Shown here one piece after another: positions 18,510-27,486 of a stretch of DNA of 64,000 nucleotides (positions are counted from its first letter, which is position 1; every line of letters starts with the position of its first letter). A program made the position numbers and the translations under genes. The notes below the pieces were generated by a model that ran no database searches, was not told where the DNA came from, and saw nothing but the letters and a program-made list of their open reading frames with translations. Where the stretch lies: assembly GCA_001801995.1 (NCBI GenBank), contig MGZB01000041.1, positions 53,515 to 117,514 of the forward strand, in the 5' to 3' direction. This DNA is from Gammaproteobacteria bacterium RIFOXYD12_FULL_61_37. Its GTDB lineage: Bacteria; Pseudomonadota; Gammaproteobacteria; Chromatiales; Chromatiaceae.

Positions 18510-19026
18510 GGCAGACCCTTTTGCTTCGATGGAAACTTGGGGAGGTATGATCATCCCTAGATCATGCAGTGTGAATCCATTGGTCAGATAGCGGTAAGCT
18601 GCATGCAGTACACAGGCGCCTTTCTCGATGCGGTTTTGAGATCGCTACTGCGAGGCGCCTCAAGAATCCCATCCAGTCTGTATGCATCTTGGAGGGACAA
18701 ACAGGGCGCCCATTCGTCGTCGGCGACAATCAGATCCACATCAACTTCAGCTAAGAGGATAGCAGCTTCCACGCCATCGACTACTTCCCGTGCCGTCAGC
18801 CCATCGTTGGTCTCTTCGCGGTCGGGGCCGGTGGAGACGATGTCGATGGGGGTGCCGGTGAGTTCTTCTACCTTGGCGAGATAGTCGCGGGCGGCCTTGG
18901 GCAGTTCGTTCAAGCCCTTGGCGGGCCGAACCAGTTTGGGAGTACAACAATGCGCTTTCGGTGGCAGTAACAACCCGCATCTCAATCGTGAAGCGGTGCA
19001 ATGCGTACCTCGCTGCCCCCCGGCTG
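18510..19026. other. Degenerate junction between ppsA and a toxin-antitoxin pair
   Basis: 517 bp without a convincing intact gene. A leftward open frame of 133 codons (18584-18985) fuses a copy of the purA 3' end (18813-18923) to unrelated sequence at both ends (for example [20 protein letters not shown]). I regard the frame as a chimera, not a gene. The region looks like a recombination scar. Confidence 0.55.
18813..18923 (-). pseudogene. Duplicated fragment of the purA 3' end
   Basis: 111 bp aligned without gaps to 22524-22634 inside purA, with about six mismatches (roughly 95 percent identity). It encodes [19 protein letters not shown] and [17 protein letters not shown] in the same frame as PurA. 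Start, active site and the last eight codons of purA are missing. It is in the same orientation as purA, 3.7 kb away, with foreign-looking genes in between. Confidence 0.85.
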
Positions 19027-19419
19027 TTACTGGATGAGCACCCCAGCAAGCTCTTCATAAAGCGGGAATTTCCTGTCTGCCGATAGAAGTTTAGCGCCAC
19101 ACACAAGCGACGTTGCCATGATCAGGCGGTCTTGAGGATCACGATGGTGTTCTGCCAATTCCACGGCTTGGCTGGCAATTGCAGGGGAGATAGGCACTAC
19201 CCCGATACCTGAACCATCCAACGCCTTGTCGAACCACTCCGTTCTGTTACATGGCAAGGTGATTCTTTCCTGTTTATCCAGCCACGCCACTTCAAATAAG
19301 CTGATCGCAGAGACTGCTACCTCATCTGCTTGGGCAATTTGTTCCAGCCACAAAGCCTTCAATTGCTGGGTGTCTTGATTGACCCACCACAACCACACAT
19401 GCGTGTCCAGAATAATCAT
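19027..19419 (-). CDS. PIN-domain toxin
   Basis: 130 aa. [16 protein letters not shown] supplies the first PIN aspartate, [13 protein letters not shown] the conserved Glu, and [14 protein letters not shown] the downstream acidic motif; the final helix includes [11 protein letters not shown]. It is predicted to be an RNase toxin of the type found beside Phd or DUF2281 antitoxins. A four-base overlap with the upstream small gene couples them. It lies in the variable region between the purA fragment and the cassette array. Confidence 0.88.
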   Translation of the reverse strand: MIILDTHVWLWWVNQDTQQLKALWLEQIAQADEVAVSAISLFEVAWLDKQERITLPCNRTEWFDKALDGSGIGVVPISPAIASQAVELAEHHRDPQDRLIMATSLVCGAKLLSADRKFPLYEELAGVLIQ

Positions 19420-19646
19420 GCGAGCAGATCCCAGTCGGTTTCTGGCGTGCTACCCATAATATCCCCTAAAATTTGTACGCGCCCCACAATGTCAGGATGA
19501 GGGATGCGCTTAACCTGAACGGTGGAATCCGGCTTCTCCAACAGTAAAAATATAACCTCAAACTGCTTGTTGGCAGGCAACGTTGGCATAACCTTGAGGT
19601 TGCCTGACATATCAGTTTCCAGAATCAAACGTTCAGCATACATCAC
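19416..19646 (-). CDS. Probable antitoxin of the PIN toxin at 19027-19419
   Basis: 76 aa, MMYAERLILETDMSGNLKVM then PTLPANKQFEVIFLLLEK. A short beta-rich N-terminus and acidic tail ([11 protein letters not shown]), together with the four-base overlap with the PIN gene, make an antitoxin role likely. No strong family match is recalled, so the role rests mainly on context. Confidence 0.7.
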   Translation of the reverse strand: MMYAERLILETDMSGNLKVMPTLPANKQFEVIFLLLEKPDSTVQVKRIPHPDIVGRVQILGDIMGSTPETDWDLLA

Positions 19647-19720
19647 TAAGACTCCCGAAAAACTAGACCACGTTGCTTATCTTAGGGAATTAGAAATTAC
19701 AAAAGTACCATTTTAGTGCG

Positions 19721-19842
19721 GTAGGTTATGGGCTGAATGCAATGAAGCCCAACATTCTCGGCGGCACCTGTTGGGTTACGACGCGCGTCAATCTCGCCGG
19801 GGTATGAAGCGACATAGGGTTTGCGCGTCTAACCCAACCTAC
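19721..19842. repeat. Dispersed palindromic repeat (GTAGGTTGGGTTA type)
   Basis: The ends GTAGGTTATGGG and AACCCAACCTAC are inverted; a second TGTTGGGTTACG motif lies inside. This is a widespread intergenic palindrome type in proteobacteria. It overlaps the 3' half of the small frame at 19726-19932, so the C-terminal residues of that frame come from the repeat. Confidence 0.6.
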
Positions 19843-19932
19843 GAGCTTCCCCGGAACATCAGAGACTGGGATTTCTTCAACGGCAACGCCCCAGTGCTCA
19901 AGCAGCAATTTGGCGTATGAAAGCTTGGGCAT
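19726..19932 (-). CDS. Possible cassette gene, 3' part replaced by a repeat
   Basis: 68 codons: MPKLSYAKLLLEHWGVAVEE then IPVSDVPGKLVGWV, after which the frame enters the palindromic repeat at 19721-19842. Its start lies just 8 bp after the end of an attC site, which is the normal place for a cassette gene. The N-terminal half may be genuine; no attC follows it. It is probably a decayed last cassette. Confidence 0.4.
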   Translation of the reverse strand: MPKLSYAKLLLEHWGVAVEEIPVSDVPGKLVGWVRRANPMSLHTPARLTRVVTQQVPPRMLGFIAFSP

Positions 19933-19940
19933 TTGATGAG

Positions 19941-20028
19941 GCCTAACGTAAAGCTAACCGGCGCTGCGCGGCTTTATCGCGCAGCGTCCAGCGACCGAAG
20001 GGAGCGAGGTTGAGCGCCGGGTTAGGGG
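19941..20028 (-). other. attC recombination site (cassette array, left-most)
   Basis: Read on the minus strand it starts CCTAACCCGGCGCTCAACC and ends CCGGTTAGCTTTACGTTAGG. These correspond to the two half-sites of integron attC elements, with a long self-complementary centre (CGCTGCGCG/CGCGCAGCG). Its outer end is interrupted by the 122-bp element at 20029-20150. It belongs to the cassette gene at 20154-20774. Confidence 0.75.
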
Positions 20029-20150
20029 CAATGCCATTAAGTTAAGCATGTAGGGGCGAATTCATTCGCCCTGTGCCTTGAACAACCCCTTGTTCTGGGC
20101 GAATAAATTCGCCCCTACACAATGCGCCCTCGCTTAACTTAATGGCATTG
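20029..20150. mobile_element. 122-bp MITE-like element inserted in an attC site
   Basis: Perfect 19-bp terminal inverted repeats CAATGCCATTAAGTTAAGC, inner inverted repeats GTAGGGGCGAATTCATTCGC and GGCGAATAAATTCGCCCCTA, and no coding capacity. The 10-bp direct repeat GGGTTAGGGG flanks it exactly (20019-20028 and 20151-20160), showing transposition. The right duplication contains the TAA stop of the cassette gene at 20154. Confidence 0.82.
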
Positions 20151-20153
20151 GGG

Positions 20154-20774
20154 TTAGGGGTACTGTTTTGTAAATTCGTCATGGTCGAAAATCTTTAGTT
20201 CAGCTAACGCGCCGAGCTCTTTTGCATCACCAATCTCGGTGCCCTTAACCACAAAACAGCAATATGAATCTGATTCGGTATCCAGGTGCAAAAGCGCAAG
20301 ACTTCGCTCAGATAGCCACACTGAGAGGGCAATCAAAGCCTGTGGGACAGAATCAAAATCTGTTAGGCAATTTCGGTCCCATTTGCATTCGAGGCCGCGC
20401 GCGGACAATACTTCGGAGACTTGCCATTCGATTTCTTCTCTGGCTTTCCAGTCCAACTGGATAAAAACCCAGCGCCCTCTTCTTTGCCCATTCTCTCCCC
20501 GTATAACCTCGCTCAAGGCCCAGATAGGTGCTTCTACTTCCTCATCGTCCAAGGCTTTCTTCGCAACACGACACAGGCGTTGCGACTCTGTTTTGCTTAG
20601 GTGAGACGTGATAAATCGCAAGAAATTTTGAAGGTTTTTCTTCTTTCGCGATTGTTCTGTCTTATTTGTGGGATGCAAAATCTCCCATATTTCATCTTCA
20701 GAAACATTTGTATCTATCGGCTCGGAAGGAGACGTGAGGTCTCTATTAAGCAGCTTGCCTAAGAATTTCAGCAT
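20154..20774 (-). CDS. Cassette-borne hypothetical protein (possibly DUF6630-like)
   Basis: 206 aa. An acidic N-terminal part (NVSEDEIWEILHPTNKTEQS) is followed by a compact domain with GRWVFIQLDWKAREEIEWQV, CKWDRNC and LALLHLDTESDSYCCFVVKG. The GC content is lower than in its neighbours. It sits between two attC sites on the same strand, with its stop codon inside the attC core, as usual for integron cassettes. The resemblance to DUF6630 is from memory and weak. No function is assigned. Confidence 0.75.
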   Translation of the reverse strand: MLKFLGKLLNRDLTSPSEPIDTNVSEDEIWEILHPTNKTEQSRKKKNLQNFLRFITSHLSKTESQRLCRVAKKALDDEEVEAPIWALSEVIRGENGQRRGRWVFIQLDWKAREEIEWQVSEVLSARGLECKWDRNCLTDFDSVPQALIALSVWLSERSLALLHLDTESDSYCCFVVKGTEIGDAKELGALAELKIFDHDEFTKQYP

Positions 20775-20781
20775 CGAAAAC

Positions 20782-20844
20782 CCCTAACGTAAAGTTGAGG
20801 GGCGCCGCGCTTTTGTGGCGTCCCGCTCGAACGACAGGTTAGCT
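20782..20844 (-). other. attC recombination site (middle)
   Basis: Minus-strand reading starts GCTAACCTGTCGTTCGAGCG and ends CCCTCAACTTTACGTTAGGG, with the imperfect inverted pair GGGACGCC/GGCGCCCC between. Layout and half-site sequences match integron attC sites. The stop codon of the gene at 20839 lies inside the GTTAGC core. Confidence 0.82.
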
Positions 20845-21411
20845 TGCATTGTTGCTCACCCGCTCACATGCTTCTCTAAGACGACGAAGTAGCCCCTGCT
20901 CGGGCTTTGCAGTAAAGACAAAGCCGACAGACGAGAATGCTTGGGCGCGAAGTGACCACAGGGATAATCTGTAGCTCGGCGTGAGCATGCCTTTGGCAAA
21001 ATAGTCCATCCAATGCTCATCTCGCGCATTTAGCGGAACATACCAAGAAGCCTCTTGTCCGTGCGACAGATCGACTGGTAATTGACTACTCAGGCTTTGC
21101 TCAAACATCTGAACGGCTGAACGTCTTTTCGGCCATCGAATGCTCCATCCGATTTGCACGATCCTGATTGGTCGGTCGCCAGTGTTTACCACCCGGAAGA
21201 CAGTGTACTCAGGGTACGGTGCCACCGAACCAGCACCAATGGTGATACGGTGGCCGACTGATAACACGGCACTCGGTCGTGCAGAGCGATTAGCGATATA
21301 GAGTGCTACTGCGGCTGCGGCAACGGAGCCAATGGCTGCAAACCAATTGGCGAAGCCATTCACTAAGTCCCAAGTGGGCTTGTCAATGCCAAGAAATATT
21401 GGATCGGTCAT
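20839..21411 (-). CDS. Cassette-borne hypothetical protein with one membrane helix
   Basis: 190 aa. A short N-terminus precedes a membrane helix at about residues 18-42 (ANWFAAIGSVAAAAVALYIA). The remainder is a beta-rich soluble domain (VVNTGDRPIRIVQIGWSIRW). This layout, a single helix followed by a small beta sandwich, is common among integron cassette proteins. It is flanked by attC sites on both sides in the same orientation. Function unknown. Confidence 0.78.
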   Translation of the reverse strand: MTDPIFLGIDKPTWDLVNGFANWFAAIGSVAAAAVALYIANRSARPSAVLSVGHRITIGAGSVAPYPEYTVFRVVNTGDRPIRIVQIGWSIRWPKRRSAVQMFEQSLSSQLPVDLSHGQEASWYVPLNARDEHWMDYFAKGMLTPSYRLSLWSLRAQAFSSVGFVFTAKPEQGLLRRLREACERVSNNAS

Positions 21412-21417
21412 GATGTA

Positions 21418-21477
21418 AGCTAACGCAAAGCTAAGCGGCGGGCCGTCAGGCCCGTCAGCTTGAGCGACGGGTTAGGA
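21418..21477 (-). other. attC recombination site (right)
   Basis: Minus-strand reading starts CTAACCCGTCGCTCAAGCTG and ends CGCCGCTTAGCTTTGCGTTA, with a near-perfect stem (GACGGGCC/GGCCCGCC). It matches the classic 60-bp attC form: TAAC...TCAAGC half-site, stem, GCTTAR...CGTTA half-site. The stop of the gene at 21472 lies in its first core. Confidence 0.87.
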
Positions 21478-21915
21478 GATAAGGTTATGACGAACAAGAT
21501 ATTCTCGACCGGCGGGCTGGAGTTTCCACGTTTTAGCGCGCCAATAGTAGCGCGTAAAGTTTTTCTCCTGCATGGCTTCAAGATGATGCAGGGCAACTTG
21601 GTTTCCTATTTTTGTGGACTGCGCAAAAAACTCGGCTTGAGTATCTGGGTGGATGGAAAGAAGAACAAGAATATCGTCCTTTATTTTTTCCATTCGCTCG
21701 TTTTGCGGTACAAGAGTTTCGTTCACCTTGATTGGTTGCTCATCAATGGTTTTTTCGCCTGTTGGATTCTTGAGCACGTCAAGCTGAGCCCGAAGACGCG
21801 AACATTCCTCATCAGAGAGCTTTTTCGCTTGCAGTGCCTCGACCGCCTTGAGGGTCGCGCCTATAGCGATGGCTGCGAAGGTGACGAACAATGGCCAGAA
21901 AACTACATCAGGCAT
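21472..21915 (-). CDS. Cassette-borne hypothetical membrane-anchored protein
   Basis: 147 aa. A membrane helix near residues 5-24 (FWPLFVTFAAIAIGATLKAV) is followed by a coiled coil (AKKLSDEECSRLRAQLDVL) and a C-terminal region that may be a winged helix (TKIGNQVALHHLEAMQEKNF, ending LQPAGREYLVRHNLIS). It is the most upstream recognisable cassette. A CCTAACGT core just before its start (21925-21932) is the end of another attC or an attI-like site. Confidence 0.78.
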   Translation of the reverse strand: MPDVVFWPLFVTFAAIAIGATLKAVEALQAKKLSDEECSRLRAQLDVLKNPTGEKTIDEQPIKVNETLVPQNERMEKIKDDILVLLSIHPDTQAEFFAQSTKIGNQVALHHLEAMQEKNFTRYYWRAKTWKLQPAGREYLVRHNLIS

Positions 21916-22347
21916 TACTTATCTCCTAACGTGAAATAGACAACACAGTATCTCTCAAGAAATACGGCCTATTTCATGGGCCAGCAAGGCAAGCCGTTGA
22001 CATATCAGGCGATTTTCTCTGCGCTTCATTTTTAGGTCTCCTAAATTTCGGCGGATGGGAGTTAAAGTCGATTCTTAATATTCGCCTCATTCGGGTTGTG
22101 GGGAGAGTCGTCGTCAAGCCTTATCCCGTGACATTCCCATCATCCACGGGGCACCGGTTTCCTGCAAGCTTGCGCAATTACTTTCAGAAAAATCCTACAA
22201 GGGCGGGGGGCAGGGGCGGGAGACAGGGGTGACCCACTTTCTCAAAAAAGCCGTCGGCCTACGCCGGAGGGTCCTGCGTAGGATCGGGATGTTTTGGGTC
22301 TGAGTAAAGACTTCAGGAACCGTCGTTCTGAGGTTCGTCCGATTTTC
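21916..22347. other. Non-coding region between the cassette array and the purA terminator
   Basis: About 430 bp in which I see no gene. It begins with an attC/attI-like core (CCTAACGT at 21925-21932). No integron integrase or recognisable remnant of one was found on either strand. Confidence 0.5.
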
Positions 22348-22380
22348 CAAAAAAACGAGGGGCCGTTATCGGCCCCTCGT
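22348..22380 (-). terminator. Intrinsic terminator of purA
   Basis: Ten-base arms CGAGGGGCCG and CGGCCCCTCG enclose a TTAT loop and are followed on the minus strand by seven T. It lies 110 bp after the purA stop, ahead of the cassette region. Confidence 0.88.
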
Positions 22381-22489
22381 TTGTCTTCAAAAACACTCGA
22401 CGAATCTCTGTCGTCTCGACGCGCCATTATTTCGCCTTCCTTTGCAGCCGCTAGGGTTCTGCGCCCTCTGCGGTGAATAATGCTGTTGA

Positions 22490-23895
<1,406 letters not shown>

Positions 23896-23900
<5 letters not shown>

Positions 23901-25083
23901 TTGGAACCAGTTCATCCACCCGCCAGCCGCTGGCGGCGGCGACCAAGCGGGCCGTGCAGCCCATGGCCAGGGCGTCGGCCGTTTGGCCGGGCAGCTCGAA
24001 AACCACCACATGGCCCTGCCGGCGCAACTCGGCCACCATTGCCCGCAGGCCGGCATCCTCGGCGGCGGGGGCAAGGATACGCCTATCCGGACCATTGTCC
24101 ATATGCCCCGAGTGGCGCATCAAGGTCAGAAGATCGGCGCTGAAGCCGGTGGCGCATCGGGGGCGTCCGAAGCATTCGCCGATGTGGTCGTAACGGCCGC
24201 CTCGGGCGATTTCCTGACCGGAGCCGGGAACGAAGGCGGCGAAGACCACCCCCGTCTGGTAGTGATAGGCCCTCAGCTCCGCCAGGTCGTAATGGACCGG
24301 GATCTCGGGCAGCCGCTCATGCACCAGAGCGGCGATGCGTTGCAGGTATTCCAGCGCCTCGCGCACCGGGGCATCGGCCTCGGCCAATAACTGCCCGGCA
24401 CGCTGCAAGGCATCGGGACCGTTCAACTCGGCCAGGCTCCCCAGCATCCCTCGCAGGGGCTCGGGAACGGCGAATTCGGCCAGCAGGTCCCGGATCTCCG
24501 GCAGGGCCTTGCGTTGCAGCGCCTCGAACAGCGCCCGCTCCTGACGGTCGTCCAGTCCCGCCTGCCGCGCCAATCCGCGATAGATGCCCACATGGCCCAG
24601 ATCGAGATGGACATCGGCCACCCCGGCCAGACACAGGGTCTCCATCATCAGACAGATGATCTCGCAGTCGCTCTCCAGCCCGTAGTGGCCGAACAGCTCG
24701 GCTCCGATCTGCAAGGGTGCCCGCGAACCGCCGAAGCCGTCGGTGCGTGTGCGCAGGACGGTGCCCAAATAGCAGAGCCGGGTCGGGGCCTCGCGTTTGA
24801 GCTGATGGGCGTCGATGCGCGCCGCCTGCGGGGTGATGTCGGCGCGCACACCCATGAGCCGGCCGCTGCCCTGGTCAGTCAGTTTGAAGGTTTGCAGCTC
24901 CAGATCCTTGCCGGAACCGGTCAGCAAGGAGTCGAGGAATTCGATGAAGGGGGGCAGGATCAGCTCGTAGCCCCAGCCGCGAAACAGATCGAGCAGCTCG
25001 CGGCGCAAGCCCTCCAGGCGGGCGGCCTGGGGCGGCAGGATCTCTTCTATGCCTTCGGGCAATAGCCAACGGTTGTCATGCAT
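23896..25083 (-). CDS. hisZ: ATP phosphoribosyltransferase regulatory subunit
   Basis: 395 aa. A catalytically dead class II histidyl-tRNA synthetase fold: LLPEGIEEILPPQAARLEGL, FKLTDQGSGRLMGVRADITP, RLCYLGTVLRT and the late ARGGRYDHIGECFGRPRCAT. HisZ regulates short-form HisG in histidine synthesis; hisG is not in this window. It lies between DUF2065 and purA, its usual gammaproteobacterial place. Confidence 0.94.
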
Positions 25084-25086
25084 GAT

Positions 25087-25287
25087 TCATCTCACCAGAT
25101 AGAGCATCGCGACCCCCGACGCCATGCTGATCAATCCAACGATGCGGAGGCTGCGGTCGTCCATCCCGGCGATGGTCAGCAGGGCCTCGCGCAGGCGCCG
25201 GGGGTTGAGAAAGGGCATCAGTCCCTCCATGACGAACATCAGCGAAAACGCAACGAGAAGGTCCTGCCACATGTTTGCCGCGATCAC
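25087..25287 (-). CDS. DUF2065 small membrane protein
   Basis: 66 aa, or 61 if it starts at the second Met (MWQDLLVAFSLMFVMEGLMP). It has two membrane helices around PFLNPRRLREALL, ending GVAMLYLVR. Small DUF2065 proteins sit after hflC in many gammaproteobacteria. Its job is unknown; location suggests a link to the HflKC membrane complex. It ends 3 bp before hisZ starts. Confidence 0.85.
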   Translation of the reverse strand: MIAANMWQDLLVAFSLMFVMEGLMPFLNPRRLREALLTIAGMDDRSLRIVGLISMASGVAMLYLVR

Positions 25288-25335
25288 GAAAAAACCGGGA
25301 GCATCGGCTCCCGGCTGGTTAGGAAAAGGGAGGGA

Positions 25336-26205
25336 TTACTTGCCCTTTTTATCATTAAAGTAGCGGAAAAAGCCCGAATCCGGTTTCAGCACCATGACAT
25401 CGTTGCCGGTGTTGAACGCCTTGCGATAGGCATCCAGGCTCCGGTAGAAGGCGTAAAACTCGGGGTTCCGGCTGTAGGCCTTGGCGTAGACCTCGGAGGC
25501 CTTGGAGTCGCCCTCGCCGCGAAGCCGCTCGGCCTCGCCATAGGCATTGGCCAGGATCACGGTGCGCTGGCGGTCGGCGCCGGCACGGATCTTTTCCGCC
25601 GCCTCGGCGCCCTGGGCGCGCAGGTCGCGGGCCACCCGCTCACGCTCGGCGCGCATGCGGTTGTAGACCGAGTCGCTGACCTCGGGCGGCAGGTCGATCT
25701 GCTTCACCCGCACGTCCACCACCTCGACGCCGATCTCGGCGGCCTTCTCGTCGGCATCCTTGCGCAACAGCTCCATGATCTCAGTACGCTCGCCGGAAAC
25801 GACATCCTGGATGGAGCGTTTACCGAACTCGTCGCGCAGGCTGGTATTGATCCGTTCGGAGAGAAGCCGCGATGTCTGGGCCAGGCTGCCGCCAGTGGAG
25901 CGGAAATACTTCTCCACGTCCTTGATGCGCCATTTGACGTAGGAATCGACGATCACGTCTTTCTGTTCCTTGGTCAGGAAGCGCTGGGGCTGGGCGTCCA
26001 GGGTCTGGATGCGCTTATCAAACTTGGCCACCGTATTCACGCCGGGGATCATGAAATGCAGGCCCGGTTTGTAGTCGGCGTCCATGATCTCGCCCAGGCG
26101 CAGCTTCAGAGCCAGTTCCCATTGGTTGACCACGAAGGTGAAGGCATAGGCGCCTATGGCCAGGATCAGGGCCAGCACCGGCCAAATTGTCTTATTTCCG
26201 TTCAT
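25336..26205 (-). CDS. hflC: HflC, SPFH-domain regulator of FtsH protease
   Basis: 289 aa. An N-terminal membrane anchor (IWPVLALILAIGAYAFTFVV) is followed by a band-7/SPFH domain (KFDKRIQTLDAQPQRFLTKE, DSYVKWRIKDVEKYF) and a long C-terminal helix rich in charged residues (RAQGAEAAEKIRAGADRQRT). It forms the HflKC periplasmic cage around FtsH. The start overlaps the last base of hflK. Confidence 0.95.
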   Translation of the reverse strand: MNGNKTIWPVLALILAIGAYAFTFVVNQWELALKLRLGEIMDADYKPGLHFMIPGVNTVAKFDKRIQTLDAQPQRFLTKEQKDVIVDSYVKWRIKDVEKYFRSTGGSLAQTSRLLSERINTSLRDEFGKRSIQDVVSGERTEIMELLRKDADEKAAEIGVEVVDVRVKQIDLPPEVSDSVYNRMRAERERVARDLRAQGAEAAEKIRAGADRQRTVILANAYGEAERLRGEGDSKASEVYAKAYSRNPEFYAFYRSLDAYRKAFNTGNDVMVLKPDSGFFRYFNDKKGK

Positions 26206-27365
26206 CAGCGAACCCTCCGGGTGCGGGCCTCTTCACGTTGCGGCCTCTCGCCCTTGGCGCCATCGGCAGGGGCGGCCTGGGCCTGTGGCGCAGTCGCGGT
26301 CTCGGGTGTTGCCGTCTCTTCCCCATTGGCGCTGGCCCGATTCATGAGCCGGTCGAGGGGCAGATAGGTAATATTGCCGCCACCTTCCACGTTGACGATG
26401 ACCTTGCCGGCCTTGCCCAGCACGGACTCGACGGCTTCGAGATAGAGACGTTCCCGGGTAACCTCGGGGGCCTTTTCATATTCGGTCAACACGGCGCCGA
26501 AGCGATCGGCTTCACCACCGGCTTCGGCGATGCGGCGATCGCGATAGGCCTCGGCGTCGGCGACACGGCGCGCCGCCGCGCCGCGCGCCTTGGGCACCAC
26601 TTCGTTGGAGTAGGCATGGGCCTCGTTCTCTTGCCGCTCCTTGTCCTCGCGCGCCTTGATGGCGTCGTCGAAGGCGGACTTGACCGCTTCCGGCGGCTTG
26701 GCGGGCTGCATGTTGACACTGGTCACAATCAGGCCGGTTTTATACAGATTGAGCAGGCCCTGAATACCGTCCTTGATCTGAACGGCGACGGCGCCACGGC
26801 CCTCGGTCAGGATGAAGTCGAGCTTGTTCTTGCCGATGGTTTCGCGCACGGCCGTCTCGGTGGCGTCCTGAATGGTCTTGTCGGGGTTCTGATCCTGGAA
26901 TTCGTAGTCGACGGCATCCTGGATGCGCGATTGCACCGTCAGCTCCACGTCCACGATGTTCTCGTCGCGGGTCAGCATCTGGGCCTTGTGGCGGAAGGAA
27001 TTGATCTGGTCCACATTGACCTTGATCACCTGCTCCACCGGATAGGGGATGTGCCAGTTGGGGCCTGCCTGGGTCACCTTCTTGAAGGCGCCGAAATGGA
27101 GCACCAGGCCGCGCTCGGCCGGTTCGATGATATAGATGCCGCTGGCGAGCCAAAGGGCGACGATCACCCCGAGGATGAGCGACACGCCGGCGCCTCCGAG
27201 CGAAGGCCCGCCGGAACCGGAGTTCTCGCCATCGCCACGGCGGCTGAAGAGTCCGCCGAGCTTTTTCCGCAGGTCCCTTACCACCTCATCGAGATCGGGC
27301 GGACCTTCGTTTCCCTGCTTGCCACCCCAAGGGTCTTTATCGTTACCCGGTTCATTCCAGGCCAT
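26205..27365 (-). CDS. hflK: HflK, SPFH-domain regulator of FtsH protease
   Basis: 386 aa from the Met of MAWNEPGNDKDPWGGKQGNE, which has GGAG upstream. A Gly/Pro-rich cytoplasmic leader precedes a membrane helix (VSLILGVIVALWLASGIYII) and an SPFH domain (NWHIPYPVEQVIKVNVDQIN). A long helical region and a low-complexity tail (ATPETATAPQAQAAPADG) follow. It is the partner of HflC in the FtsH-regulating complex. Confidence 0.95.
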   Translation of the reverse strand: MAWNEPGNDKDPWGGKQGNEGPPDLDEVVRDLRKKLGGLFSRRGDGENSGSGGPSLGGAGVSLILGVIVALWLASGIYIIEPAERGLVLHFGAFKKVTQAGPNWHIPYPVEQVIKVNVDQINSFRHKAQMLTRDENIVDVELTVQSRIQDAVDYEFQDQNPDKTIQDATETAVRETIGKNKLDFILTEGRGAVAVQIKDGIQGLLNLYKTGLIVTSVNMQPAKPPEAVKSAFDDAIKAREDKERQENEAHAYSNEVVPKARGAAARRVADAEAYRDRRIAEAGGEADRFGAVLTEYEKAPEVTRERLYLEAVESVLGKAGKVIVNVEGGGNITYLPLDRLMNRASANGEETATPETATAPQAQAAPADGAKGERPQREEARTRRVR

Positions 27366-27486
27366 GGTTAACTCCGTTGATTGATTTGCCTCGGCGGCCT
27401 GGCCGCGAAGAAGTCGCATTCTAGCCGCATTAGGTTTCGAAGGCGACCATGAAAGGCGCGGAAGAGGAGGCTTGAAGCCTTCAGCC

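Noticed and set aside
18584..18985. A 133-codon leftward gene
   Set aside because: It is a chimera of a purA fragment and unrelated sequence; kept as a pseudogene fragment only.
21916..22489. A possible integron integrase beside the cassettes
   Set aside because: I read both strands for tyrosine-recombinase motifs and found none; the frames there belong to the purA shadow.
25078..27371. Long rightward frames opposite hflC and hflK
   Set aside because: Antisense shadows; HflC and HflK are full length with all domains.
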